A stretch of 64,000 nt of DNA from Vibrio comitans (GTDB taxonomy: Bacteria > Pseudomonadota > Gammaproteobacteria > Enterobacterales > Vibrionaceae): positions 1,240,001 through 1,304,000 of the forward strand of contig AP024867.1 of NCBI GenBank assembly GCA_024346835.1, in the 5' to 3' direction. Below are positions 50,422-59,358 of the stretch, piece by piece (the stretch's first letter is position 1; each line of letters starts with the position of its first letter). A program made the position numbers and the translations under genes. The notes below the pieces were generated by a model. The model was not told the DNA's origin, searched no databases, and saw only the letters and a program-made list of their open reading frames with translations.

Positions 50422-52050
50422 TTACGTATTCCCATTTGCCATGCTTATGACTCGCTTCAATGTCCAGCGAATGAGCAGAGGAACTACGCCATCTCCATGA
50501 GTTTCACAGTACTCAACAATTGCTAGGGCAACATCGGGCTTAGCGTGCTTCTTCAGAGCGCGTACAATCACTTTCTTCGCAGGAATAGGGTGATCATAAG
50601 GAATTTTTACCATATCCCTAAAGAACTTTTCAAAGCCATTATTATAGAGGTAGTGCTCTATATCTTTATCCGGCAGTTCAGTGAGTCTGTGTCTTTCTTG
50701 TTCTCCGTGAAGCATTGCTCTTACTGAGGCGGCGTACTTTTTACCCGCGGCATCACCATCTGTCACTACATGCCAGTCTATATCGAAAGCGCGAGCCACT
50801 TTAAGAAGCGACTTTAGTCCTGATTGGGCAAACTCAACGATCTGTACACCCTCAGCGGCAAGATCGTAGCCACACAACTTGGCTAGCTCATTGAAGAGCC
50901 AAACTTCTGTTTCACCTTCTACTAATAACCAACATCTAGCAAACAAAGCACTAGAACGATGAAAACGTATGTGGAACCCCACACGCCTAAGCTCGTCAGA
51001 CGAAAGCATCTCTGGACGAATGTATTTTGCTTCAGTGCGATCAGACTTTCGAACTAATCGTTTGATACTTCGAAGGGGTACAGCGCCTAATAAAACGGCG
51101 GAGTTGGTGGTGAGTATTTTCTGCATCGGCATCATTTGCAATAACGCCCACGCTCGAGCGAGGTGAGTGGGGTGAAGCCTTCCTTCAGGATCTTCAACAA
51201 TCAACAATGGCCTTGCACAGCGTCTGAGTTCTGTGTTTCCTTTTGCTTGCAGGTAATTATTTAATAATCCCATCAATAACAAGCGAGTTTGCCGATCTTG
51301 AGTTTGGTCGACAAACTGTTTAAGCGACATCTTGCTACCCGAACTTGAGGTAAAGATCCCATCTCGCAACGCTCTAGGGTCGTGCCTAGAGTGTGTTTTA
51401 TAGGAAAAGTAGTGATCGACAAGGTCGTGCATGGTTTTAACACTACTTTTCATTTCCTCTTTGCTGACAAGACCTGGGTGGGAAATGAGCCTACGACAGG
51501 TATTTTTAATACGACGTTCGATCTTAGAGTTGGGCTCAGGGGACTCATTGAGGCGTTGGAAGCGCCTCGAGTCTCGTAACCGAATTACCGGGTGTAGAAT
51601 CATTAATTCTTGTGCGAGTTTCGCAGTATGATGCAGCTGTTTGGGGATACCTTCGCGGTCTAAAAAGGCGTAATGGGTAGTGACTTTAGTTCCTTCAAGT
51701 GTGGCGCTGAGTCGATATATTATTTCAGAGCGACCGTTGGAGCGTTCATTCCACGCAGGCTTTATCTTGCGATAGCGACCCGATCTTGGCTCATTGTTAG
51801 TGCTCGCACGCAGTTTAAGCACTATCTGAAGATGCTGAGTTTGAGGATGTGATATGGAGTAATCTACGTGAAAATCACGCATTTCAAATTGATAGGGCTC
51901 AGCGTTAGTGGGTAAAGCTACTGATAGGGCGTCAAGTAGAGAGGATTTACCCCATGTGTTCTCGCCAATTAACGTTGTCAGTTGTTCAAAAGGTAAAGAC
52001 AGACGCTTTATACCCCGAAAGCCAGAGATTTCGATCCGCTCTAATTGCAT
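50422..52050 (-). CDS. OLD-family ATPase/TOPRIM endonuclease (YbjD-like)
   Basis: A 542-residue protein of the overcoming-lysogenization-defect family. An N-terminal SMC-like ATPase has Walker A GENTWGKSSL (about residues 29-38) and LLIVEDPEGRLHPTHLARAW (about 280-300). A C-terminal TOPRIM nuclease has LLVEGETEVWLFNELA (about 375-390) and VTDGDAAGKKYA (about 430). The layout matches E. coli YbjD (DUF2813), whose role is unknown. OLD-family members with a partner helicase (Gabija) act in phage defence; no such partner lies here. Start ATG 52050. Confidence 0.88.
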   Translation of the reverse strand: MQLERIEISGFRGIKRLSLPFEQLTTLIGENTWGKSSLLDALSVALPTNAEPYQFEMRDFHVDYSISHPQTQHLQIVLKLRASTNNEPRSGRYRKIKPAWNERSNGRSEIIYRLSATLEGTKVTTHYAFLDREGIPKQLHHTAKLAQELMILHPVIRLRDSRRFQRLNESPEPNSKIERRIKNTCRRLISHPGLVSKEEMKSSVKTMHDLVDHYFSYKTHSRHDPRALRDGIFTSSSGSKMSLKQFVDQTQDRQTRLLLMGLLNNYLQAKGNTELRRCARPLLIVEDPEGRLHPTHLARAWALLQMMPMQKILTTNSAVLLGAVPLRSIKRLVRKSDRTEAKYIRPEMLSSDELRRVGFHIRFHRSSALFARCWLLVEGETEVWLFNELAKLCGYDLAAEGVQIVEFAQSGLKSLLKVARAFDIDWHVVTDGDAAGKKYAASVRAMLHGEQERHRLTELPDKDIEHYLYNNGFEKFFRDMVKIPYDHPIPAKKVIVRALKKHAKPDVALAIVEYCETHGDGVVPLLIRWTLKRVISMANGNT

Positions 52051-52272
52051 AATCTACCCCTTTTCCTTTCATTATAGAAAACAGACCGGATTTACACTGA
52101 GAAGCTTCGCAAGTTTCTAACTAATTGATATTTTGCGTTCTTATAAGGAATTGCGACCCTTAATTTTGCTGTTAGATGCCTGGTTAAACGAGGTTTTATA
52201 CGCTCCTAAAAATAATTCATTGGTTTGTCATATTCGCCCGACTACAATGGCCTTGAAACTAGAGATGAATGA

Positions 52273-54000
52273 ATGAAGAAAAGAATGAAAAAAGTGACAA
52301 GGATACGGGTCGCTCACATCAACGATACCCACTCATATTTTGAGCCAACCACGCTACAGCTGTCTTTAAATATAGATAATCAAGTGTTGAACCCTTACGT
52401 CAGTGTAGGGGGATTTGCACGCATAAAAACACGCTCGCAACAACTTAGACAGAAAGCCGAACAATCAGGGCGAGAGTTTCTGTTTTTGCATGCAGGTGAT
52501 TGCTTTCAAGGGACACTGTATTTTTCCCTATTCAAGGGAGAAGCCAACTCAAGGCTGCTCAATCAACTTGACCTAACCGCGATGACGTTAGGAAATCACG
52601 AACTAGACATGGGCAACGGACCTCTTGCAACGTTTGCCAATGAAATCAACTTTCCTCTGCTGTGTGGCAACTGGGATCTCTCAAATGAATTGGAGAGCAA
52701 ACAGCTAAAGCTTAGCGAAACACCGAGTGTACACTCATATCAGCCACACATTAAAAGTGCGAAGTGGTTGATCCATGAAGTAGACGGTGAGCAGATTGCT
52801 ATCTTCGGCTTATCCATTGATAAAATGATGGACATCGCAAACCCTGATCCTGATACTCCGTTCGTGAATGCTACTCAAACCGCCATAAACACAGTTGAAC
52901 AAATTCGAGAATCAGGGATTAACAAGATCATCTTGTTGAGTCATCTAGGCTATGATGCCGACCTTAAATTGGCAGAGAGCGTTGATGGCATTAGTCTCAT
53001 TATTGGCGGGCACTCGCACGTGCTACAAGGAGAATTCGGCGAATTAGGCTTACCGTGTAGAGATGAGTATGGCAAACGCGTCAATGACACTCATGTAGTA
53101 CAAGCGGGTTTGCACGCACAAGCCATAGGTCACTGTGATATTGATTTTGATGAATCCGGCAAGGTAATTGCGTTTGCTGGCCGTAATGAGCTTCTGATTG
53201 GTCGTCGGTTGTGTCTTGATGCGACCATGAGCGATTGTGACTGTGATGGCGAATATAGTCAGGTCTTCGACTATTTACAGTCTCATCCTAATATCGTGCG
53301 TTGTAAAAAAGACCCGGCTATACATCAACTTTTAACTGATACCTATAAGCCTGAGGTGCATGCCTTGCAAACGAGTGTAGTAGGGCATCTTAAATCAGGG
53401 CTTAGGCACGTAAGGATCCCTGATGAAAAAGGCCCAAGTGAGATTTGCTCATTAGTCGCAGAGTCTTTCTATCATGCGATGTGTCATCGTGGATACAACA
53501 TAGACTTTGCAATACATAATGCTGGTGGTGTTCGCTGCTCATTAAATTCAGGGCCAATCAGTAAGGCCGATATCGCGGGTAAATTACTGCCATTTATTGT
53601 ACCTATTGGCGTTTATTCGATTGAAGGACGTCATATTAAAGACGTGTTGGAAGGTGCGATTGATAATGCAGTGGATGAGAGTGGCACGGGCTCTGGGAGC
53701 TATCCGTACTCCTATCAACTGGACTACCAAGTAGTGTTAGATGCGAATAAAGGTCAGCGTGTAAAAAACCTGAGGATCTATGATGAGGTTCGCGGCTGGA
53801 CGGAAATCCGTGACGATCAGGTCTATTGGGGAACGTCTTCAGCCTACACAATGAAGGGTAAGGAAGGGTATTCGGCGATACTGAATTGTCGAGATGATTG
53901 GACGGTGACTGAGATGTCGATGGCTGATTGTTTTCTAGAATTTGTATCCAGAGAGGCGTTGCGCTTTGAAACACAAATTAAATTAGGTCTAACTACTTAA
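52273..54000 (+). CDS. 5'-nucleotidase/2',3'-cyclic phosphodiesterase-like protein without a signal peptide
   Basis: A 575-residue UshA-type metallophosphoesterase. The metal-binding motifs are HINDTHSYF (about residue 14), HAGDCFQGT, LGNHELDMG and IIGGHSHVL (about 250). The C-terminal 5_nucleotidase domain has AIHNAGGVRCSLNSGPI (about 415) and YWGTSSAYTMKGKEGYS. The start MKKRMKKVTRIRVAHINDTH has no signal peptide, unlike periplasmic UshA, so it should act in the cytoplasm. A cysteine-rich insert (LCLDATMSDCDCDGEYS, about 315-331) lies between the domains. Monocistronic. Confidence 0.88.
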   Translation: MKKRMKKVTRIRVAHINDTHSYFEPTTLQLSLNIDNQVLNPYVSVGGFARIKTRSQQLRQKAEQSGREFLFLHAGDCFQGTLYFSLFKGEANSRLLNQLDLTAMTLGNHELDMGNGPLATFANEINFPLLCGNWDLSNELESKQLKLSETPSVHSYQPHIKSAKWLIHEVDGEQIAIFGLSIDKMMDIANPDPDTPFVNATQTAINTVEQIRESGINKIILLSHLGYDADLKLAESVDGISLIIGGHSHVLQGEFGELGLPCRDEYGKRVNDTHVVQAGLHAQAIGHCDIDFDESGKVIAFAGRNELLIGRRLCLDATMSDCDCDGEYSQVFDYLQSHPNIVRCKKDPAIHQLLTDTYKPEVHALQTSVVGHLKSGLRHVRIPDEKGPSEICSLVAESFYHAMCHRGYNIDFAIHNAGGVRCSLNSGPISKADIAGKLLPFIVPIGVYSIEGRHIKDVLEGAIDNAVDESGTGSGSYPYSYQLDYQVVLDANKGQRVKNLRIYDEVRGWTEIRDDQVYWGTSSAYTMKGKEGYSAILNCRDDWTVTEMSMADCFLEFVSREALRFETQIKLGLTT

Positions 54001-54256
54001 TTTTAAACTTTTTTATTGTAATGATTTTGTAAATAAAACAGCGCTTAATTTGTCTATAGAATTTATATTCATTTGAATGTGGGTAAAGTGATGCTTTATG
54101 CATCTATTCTGTAGGTTGATTTTTGCGCTTGTTACCGCCTTGTAAAATTAGAAAAACTAATCCGAAAGCTGAATTTTACTCGTTTTATTCTTAGGCGTAT
54201 TTTGCCTATATTTGCGCCATAACTTGTTGAAACTTACAGAAATTAAAGAGGCACTC

Positions 54257-54448
54257 ATGGCGCAAGTAATGAATATTAACACCGTCGCAGTACCATGCTC
54301 TCAGGAAGCAAAGAGCTATTCTATTGATTTCAAAGGATTGATGATGCACCTTGTTGATATTCTATTCGGCAAAGGTCAGACTACCACAACTTACTATGCA
54401 TCTGATCTTTCAGACCACATGCAAAAAGATTTGGGTATGATGCGCTAA
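54257..54448 (+). CDS. small DUF1127-like protein
   Basis: A 63-residue protein. The last 18 residues, YYASDLSDHMQKDLGMMR, resemble the DUF1127 core (L-S-D-x-x-L-x-D-I-G), which in other proteins binds RNA or acts in phosphate and carbon control. The first half IDFKGLMMHLVDILFGKG is an amphipathic helix. The start is ATG 54257 with AAAGAGG six bases upstream. Transcribed alone and closed by a strong terminator. Confidence in the family is moderate. Confidence 0.65.
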   Translation: MAQVMNINTVAVPCSQEAKSYSIDFKGLMMHLVDILFGKGQTTTTYYASDLSDHMQKDLGMMR

Positions 54449-54476
54449 TAGATTAGCCATACTGCACGTTATTCGA

Positions 54477-54508
54477 AAGCCCTGCTCTCTATGAGAGCGG
54501 GGCTTTTT
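54477..54508 (+). terminator. terminator of the DUF1127-like gene
   Basis: AAAGCCCTGCTCT-CTAT-GAGAGCGGGGCTTT (G-T pair) followed by TTTTA. Confidence 0.92.
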
Positions 54509-54729
54509 TATTTGGAAAGAAGCAAAAGATAAATTGATGCCATCAATGTCATTGTTAGCAAATATCGATAAAAATTAGTCTATATCTACTTTGTGTCTTC
54601 GTTAGCCCTTACATACCCTCAATTTAATTCTTAAATTAGAGTGAGGATCGGTATAAGCCTGGGTGATAGGTCGGCGATCTTCATCATGATAATCTTCGCG
54701 CACTTTATAACCAGTTGGCTTATGACACT

Positions 54730-56229
54730 ATGCGCACCCCCCTCTTATTTACCAGTTGTATTGCATTTTTTATCACGGCTTGTAGTTCTTCGATCCCATA
54801 TGAAGAGAGAGAAGAGATCCGTCAATCAATCGATGACGAAAGTGAACAGCTAATAGAAGAGTTGGCTGAGGTTTACCCAGAAATTCACGCCCAGCTTGAA
54901 GAGGCAGAAGGGTACGCAACCGGTGTAATGTCTAACATCAAAGTGCCGTTAGTGGGCGGAGGCACAGGCATAGGCGCTGTGTATAGCAATGTTGATGACT
55001 CGACCACTTATATTGACTTATATCGCTACGACGTTGGAGCAGGACTTGGCCTCAGCAGCTATAGGATGATTTCAATTCTTGATACCCCTGAGAACTTAGA
55101 AAAGTTTAGTAAGGGCTTTAGCGAGCCTTCTTGGGGAACAGATTGGAATATTAGTACTAGCGGTATCGAGACGGAGAAGTTGTATTACCTTGAAGATAGC
55201 GAAATTCCAACTTATTTAGTGTTTGAGTCCAGTGCCTCGGCAGTAGGTAGCGCGCGCTTGATGTCAGTATCTGTAAATGAAGAGCTAACAGAAACAGGGG
55301 TGGGTAATGCCAAGTTTGCCAACCATGAATCCACGACAGAAAAATCAAGTCCACAGTGGGATAGGCCATTACCATTTTTTGCTCAAGATGTAGTCGATAA
55401 AGGCTTCAGCCTTCCTTTGCCGTTTGGTATCAGCATTCTTTATGCTGAAACTAAGCAGGATATGACGATAACAAACCTAGAAGCAGGAATGAGTTTTATT
55501 GATAGTGAACAAACTACTGTACCTATAAATTCTGTCACATTTGACAACAATTACTCTCACAGTAAAACTCCACAGTTGAAGATCGACGCTTGGATCTTTC
55601 CTTTCATGAATGTGTTCGCCACTGTAGGTAAAGTAAACGGAATGGCTCACGTAGAATTTGAGTCTGATGGGTCTGTCGCTAACCATATAGCGGATAATAG
55701 TCTACGTTGTAATCCACTATTTCCGGGGGCAGAGCCAGGTAAGAATTGTGATGCGTTAAGTAAAGCAACAGGATGGGGACCAAAAGGGTTAGATGTGGAC
55801 CTTGACGGCTGGAACTACACGATAGGTGCTACATTTGCTGCTGGTTGGAATGACTACTTTTTAGCGATACCAGCTTCAGTAAGTTATGTAGATATGAAAA
55901 ATGCGAGAGCAGAAGAACTGGTGATAAGCGTGTCTCCGCGAATTGGTAAGCAGATACCGCTGAAAGGCATGAGCAGTGTAGATGTTTATGTAGGTGTGAG
56001 TTACTTGGATAGTAACTTAACTATAAATGGGGAGCATTACATCAACAACATACCTAGTTTGGAAGGCGAACACATTGACTACAAAATTGAGCAAGAGAAC
56101 ATCGATAAATGGATGGGCTTAGTAGGCGCAAGCTATAACTTTAACCGCTCGTGGGCAATCCAAGCTGAATATGGGCAAAATGGCTCTGACAAGCGCCAGT
56201 TTGTGTCATCTCTCACTCACCGCTTCTAG
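54730..56229 (+). CDS. lipoprotein with SYLF-like N-terminal and beta-barrel C-terminal part
   Basis: A 499-residue envelope protein. MRTPLLFTSCIAFFITAC is a lipoprotein signal. A helical stretch (residues 25-60, EEREEIRQSIDDESEQLIEE) precedes a domain (about 60-150) with EGYATGVMSNIKVPLVGGGT and YIDLYRYDVGAGLGLSSYRM. These resemble the SYLF/Ysc84 lipid-binding fold (G-Y-A, G-G-x-G-x-G). From about residue 225 to the end the sequence looks like an outer-membrane barrel with KIDAWIFPFMNVFATVGKVN and a last strand KRQFVSSLTHRF. The combination is odd, and the SYLF call is by resemblance only. ATG 54730 has no strong ribosome site. Confidence 0.65.
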   Translation: MRTPLLFTSCIAFFITACSSSIPYEEREEIRQSIDDESEQLIEELAEVYPEIHAQLEEAEGYATGVMSNIKVPLVGGGTGIGAVYSNVDDSTTYIDLYRYDVGAGLGLSSYRMISILDTPENLEKFSKGFSEPSWGTDWNISTSGIETEKLYYLEDSEIPTYLVFESSASAVGSARLMSVSVNEELTETGVGNAKFANHESTTEKSSPQWDRPLPFFAQDVVDKGFSLPLPFGISILYAETKQDMTITNLEAGMSFIDSEQTTVPINSVTFDNNYSHSKTPQLKIDAWIFPFMNVFATVGKVNGMAHVEFESDGSVANHIADNSLRCNPLFPGAEPGKNCDALSKATGWGPKGLDVDLDGWNYTIGATFAAGWNDYFLAIPASVSYVDMKNARAEELVISVSPRIGKQIPLKGMSSVDVYVGVSYLDSNLTINGEHYINNIPSLEGEHIDYKIEQENIDKWMGLVGASYNFNRSWAIQAEYGQNGSDKRQFVSSLTHRF

Positions 56230-56299
56230 TGACAAATGCCAGATATAAAAAGGCCCAACATAGCGTTGGGCCATAATATTCCAGTTTATAAAGTGCTTG

Positions 56300-57661
56300 T
56301 TAGCAAAGCACCTTAATCGCTAATCCACCTTGAGAGGTCTCTCGGTATTTAGCATTCATATCTTTGCCTGTTTCGAGCATAGTTTCGATAACCTTATCAA
56401 GAGATACTCTAGCAGAAGAAGTACGTCCTAGTGCCATGCGTGCAGAGTTAACCGCTTTGACCGCCGCAATACCATTTCTCTCAATACATGGAACTTGAAC
56501 TTGGCCAGCAACTGGGTCACATGTGAGTCCAAGATTGTGCTCCATGCCGATTTCTGCAGCCATGCAAACTTGTTCAGGGCTACCGCCCATCAGCTCGGCT
56601 AAACCTGCTGCGGCCATAGAACATGCAACGCCAACTTCGCCTTGGCATCCTACTTCTGCTCCTGAGATAGAAGCATTGCGCTTGTATAGACTACCAATTG
56701 CGCCAGAAGCTGCAAAGTAACGGGTATATTCCTTTGCCGTCACAGGTTGAATGAATTTGTCGTAGTAAGCCAGCACTGCAGGGACAATGCCACAAGCACC
56801 ATTGGTTGGGGCTGTTACAACTCGGCCTCCCGCTGCATTTTCTTCATTGACGGCAAATGCAAACAAGTTAATCCAATCTACCACAGCCATAGGGTCAGCA
56901 TTAGTCCCTGCCGAAGTAGACAGCTTTTTGTATAGACAAGGTGCACGACGGTAAACGCGAAGTGGACCAGGTAGCACGCCCTCTGTGTTCATGCCTCTTT
57001 CAATGCCATCTGACATGGTCTGCCAAATAGACGCAAGGTAGTTCGAAATAGCGTCATCAGAATGCAGCGCTTTCTCATTCTTAAGCACTAAAGTGCTAAT
57101 TGAAAGCCCGCTTTCTACTGCTTGTTCAACAAGAGAGGTAGCCGAGTCAAAAGGGTAAGGAACTTCAACGGTGAGCGCTTCAGATTGACCAAAAGAGGCT
57201 TCGTCGACAATAAACCCCCCACCGATAGAGTAGTAAGTCTTGCTGTGTACCAACTCATCATTAGCCCACGCATGGATCTGCATGCCGTTCTCGTGCAGAG
57301 CTAGGTTTTCTGAATGGAAGTTCATACCGCCCGATACAGGGAAATCAACGGTGTGACTGCCTGCATCTAAAGCTAGGGTACCCGTTTGCTCCACATGCTT
57401 GATAAATCCATCTATCGAATCAATATCAACAGTTTGAGGAAGATTACCTGCAAGACCCATGATAATAGCGATGTCGGTATGGTGTCCTTTACCTGTTAAT
57501 GATAGAGAACCGTAGACATCGACCGTTACCTTGGTGACTGATTGCAAGAACGCCATGTGCTTGAGTTCTTCAACAAATTCATAGCCAGCTTTCATAGGAC
57601 CTACAGTGTGAGAACTTGAAGGGCCAACGCCAATTTTGTAAATATCAAAAATACTGATCAT
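56300..57661 (-). CDS. sdaA: L-serine ammonia-lyase, iron-sulfur type
   Basis: A 453-residue L-serine deaminase of the single-chain 4Fe-4S type, converting L-serine to pyruvate and ammonia. The N-terminal domain has SVFDIYKIGVGPSSSHTVGP-like residues (here ISIFDIYKIGVGPSSSHTVG). The catalytic domain has the cluster cysteines in GCQGEVGVACSMA (about 341-353) and CDPVAGQVQVPC (about 382-393). The start is ATG 57661. It follows the serine permease gene on the same strand after about 90 bases containing a terminator hairpin. Confidence 0.96.
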   Translation of the reverse strand: MISIFDIYKIGVGPSSSHTVGPMKAGYEFVEELKHMAFLQSVTKVTVDVYGSLSLTGKGHHTDIAIIMGLAGNLPQTVDIDSIDGFIKHVEQTGTLALDAGSHTVDFPVSGGMNFHSENLALHENGMQIHAWANDELVHSKTYYSIGGGFIVDEASFGQSEALTVEVPYPFDSATSLVEQAVESGLSISTLVLKNEKALHSDDAISNYLASIWQTMSDGIERGMNTEGVLPGPLRVYRRAPCLYKKLSTSAGTNADPMAVVDWINLFAFAVNEENAAGGRVVTAPTNGACGIVPAVLAYYDKFIQPVTAKEYTRYFAASGAIGSLYKRNASISGAEVGCQGEVGVACSMAAAGLAELMGGSPEQVCMAAEIGMEHNLGLTCDPVAGQVQVPCIERNGIAAVKAVNSARMALGRTSSARVSLDKVIETMLETGKDMNAKYRETSQGGLAIKVLC

Positions 57662-57703
57662 GATTATTCATGCCTTATGATGAAATAAAGGGGGAGAGCA
57701 GAA

Positions 57704-57732
57704 TAAAAAGCCCCTAGCCATTAGCTAAGGGC
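57704..57732 (-). terminator. terminator or attenuator between the serine permease gene and sdaA
   Basis: On the reverse strand GGCCCTTAGC-TAATG-GCTAGGGGC (wobble included) is followed by TTTTTATT. It lies inside the apparent operon, so sdaA may depend on read-through or on its own promoter. Confidence 0.8.
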
Positions 57733-57751
57733 CAATAAGCACTATGGTTTG

Positions 57752-59005
57752 TTAGAAGATGCCGTAAGTTGCTGAAGTAATCGCTGCGATACCACAGATA
57801 AGCGTGAAGATTCGAGCTGGCTTAGAGGTAGCTAGCTTCTTCATTGCTGGAACTTTGTACATCGCAAAGATAGGCATAATGAATAGAATTGCAGCAATCA
57901 TTGGTGCGCCAATCGCTTCAATCATGCCAAGGATGCTTGGGTTAACAATCGCTACAATCCAAGTCGTCAGTACGATGAAACCTAAAGCAATCTTATCAAT
58001 TTTACTCGCAGAAGCATTTGAGCGTGATTTAGCTAAGCCAACCAGACCTTCATGTGCACCTAGGAAGTGACCAAAGTAGCTTGAGGTAATAGCTGCGAAC
58101 GCGATTACTGGGCCCAAAATTGAGATGATTGGCGAAGCGTGAACGTTCGCTAGGTAAGAAAGCACAGAGATGTTTTCAGCTTGCGCTTGCGCCAATTGCT
58201 CCGGAGATAGAGACAATACTACCGAGAATACGAAGAACATAACGAAGCCCATCAGCATTGCTGAAGCACCACCAGTGATCATGTCCGTTTTCTTGTGTGC
58301 ATCTTCGCCGTATGTTTTACGCTGTTCTTTAGTGAATTGGCTAATGATTGGGCTGTGGTTGAAAGAGAATACGATGATTGGAATCGCCAACCAAATAGTT
58401 GAAGGCAGTGTGTTCCATTCAGGAGTCACCGACATCATTGACGTATTCCAGTCTGGAATTAGGTAAACCGATAGCGCAAGCAAGATCAGAACTAGTGGGT
58501 ACACCATTGCAGACGTCGCTTTTAGCATCAGTTCCTTACCGAATACTACGCCACCTGTCATTAAGGCAATTAATCCACCAGAAAGTAACCAGCGTGGAAT
58601 GGATTCCATACCTAGCTGATTTACCATGAAAGAATCGACAGTATTAGTGATACCTACACCATAGATTAGAACGATAGGGTAGATGGCAAAGAAGTAAGCA
58701 AAGGTAATAATGTTTGCGCCAGTCTTTCCAAAGTGTTCCTCAACTACGTCCGTAATATCTGCATTTTCGTTCTTAGATGATAGAACAAAACGCGCCAAGC
58801 TCTTGTGAGCAAACCAAGTCATAGGTGCTGCAATTAGGGCTAGAATAACTAATGGCCAAAAACCACCAGCACCAGCTTTAATTGGTAGAAATAATACACC
58901 TGCACCTACAGCTGTACCAAAAAGAGAAAGACACCATGTGATGTCTTGATAAGTCCATTTACGTGTTTTCCCTGATACTTGTTCTGCGATAATCGTTGTT
59001 GTCAT
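57752..59005 (-). CDS. sdaC: serine permease, HAAAP family
   Basis: A 417-residue, 11-helix permease of the hydroxy/aromatic amino acid permease family that imports serine with H+. The first block is WCLSLFGTAVGAGVLFLPIK (about residues 27-46), and FSFNHSPIISQFTKEQRK (about 210) is typical of SdaC/YhaO. Pairing with sdaA supports serine as substrate. The start is ATG 59005 (MTTTIIAEQVSGKTRKW), which aligns with the family. The frame is open 45 codons further upstream over a region that also holds a CRP-like site. The Shine-Dalgarno is weak. Confidence 0.92.
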   Translation of the reverse strand: MTTTIIAEQVSGKTRKWTYQDITWCLSLFGTAVGAGVLFLPIKAGAGGFWPLVILALIAAPMTWFAHKSLARFVLSSKNENADITDVVEEHFGKTGANIITFAYFFAIYPIVLIYGVGITNTVDSFMVNQLGMESIPRWLLSGGLIALMTGGVVFGKELMLKATSAMVYPLVLILLALSVYLIPDWNTSMMSVTPEWNTLPSTIWLAIPIIVFSFNHSPIISQFTKEQRKTYGEDAHKKTDMITGGASAMLMGFVMFFVFSVVLSLSPEQLAQAQAENISVLSYLANVHASPIISILGPVIAFAAITSSYFGHFLGAHEGLVGLAKSRSNASASKIDKIALGFIVLTTWIVAIVNPSILGMIEAIGAPMIAAILFIMPIFAMYKVPAMKKLATSKPARIFTLICGIAAITSATYGIF

Positions 59006-59076
59006 TATATAATTCTCGTAAAAAAGGGATGTGATTGATTTCGGGGCGCATTGTGTTGCAACAGCGACATATTTAA

Positions 59077-59092
59077 TGTGATCAAAATCAAT
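59077..59092. promoter_or_regulatory. CRP-binding site candidate upstream of sdaC
   Basis: TGTGATCAAAATCAAT matches TGTGA-N6-TCACA at eight of ten fixed positions. It lies about 70 bases before the sdaC start. Catabolite control of serine uptake and deamination is known in enteric bacteria. Confidence 0.55.
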
Positions 59093-59292
59093 CCTTGAGG
59101 AAGTACCGTAAGTAGGGAAGATATATTTGGATTGGATCACGAAATTCGCGTGCTACACGATAGATTATTTTCATATAACCATTAAAAATTCTAATGGTAA
59201 ATTGATTTTGATTTATGCAATCGTTTGCGGGAAAACAGAGTGAATACTGAGGGGATAGACAGTTGAACTAAAAGGGATAGTAAATAGTATGC

Positions 59293-59321
59293 ATAAAAAA
59301 GGAGCTCTGATTGAGAGCTCC
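59293..59321 (-). terminator. terminator of the porin gene
   Basis: On the reverse strand GGAGCTCTC-(3)-GAGAGCTCC-type stem (GGAGCTCT...AGAGCTCC) is followed by TTTTTTATG. Confidence 0.92.
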
Positions 59322-59358
59322 AAGATATGACTAAAGTATAATCAATCGTACTTAAATC

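Larger units (their letters stand above)
59006..59358. other. intergenic region upstream of sdaC, downstream of the porin gene
   Basis: It holds the CRP-like site at 59077-59092 and the porin terminator at 59293-59321. No gene is seen. Confidence 0.5.

Noticed and set aside
50422..52050. OLD-family nuclease as part of a Gabija-type defence system
   Set aside because: No UvrD-like helicase (GajB) or other defence gene is adjacent, and the sequence fits the housekeeping YbjD group.
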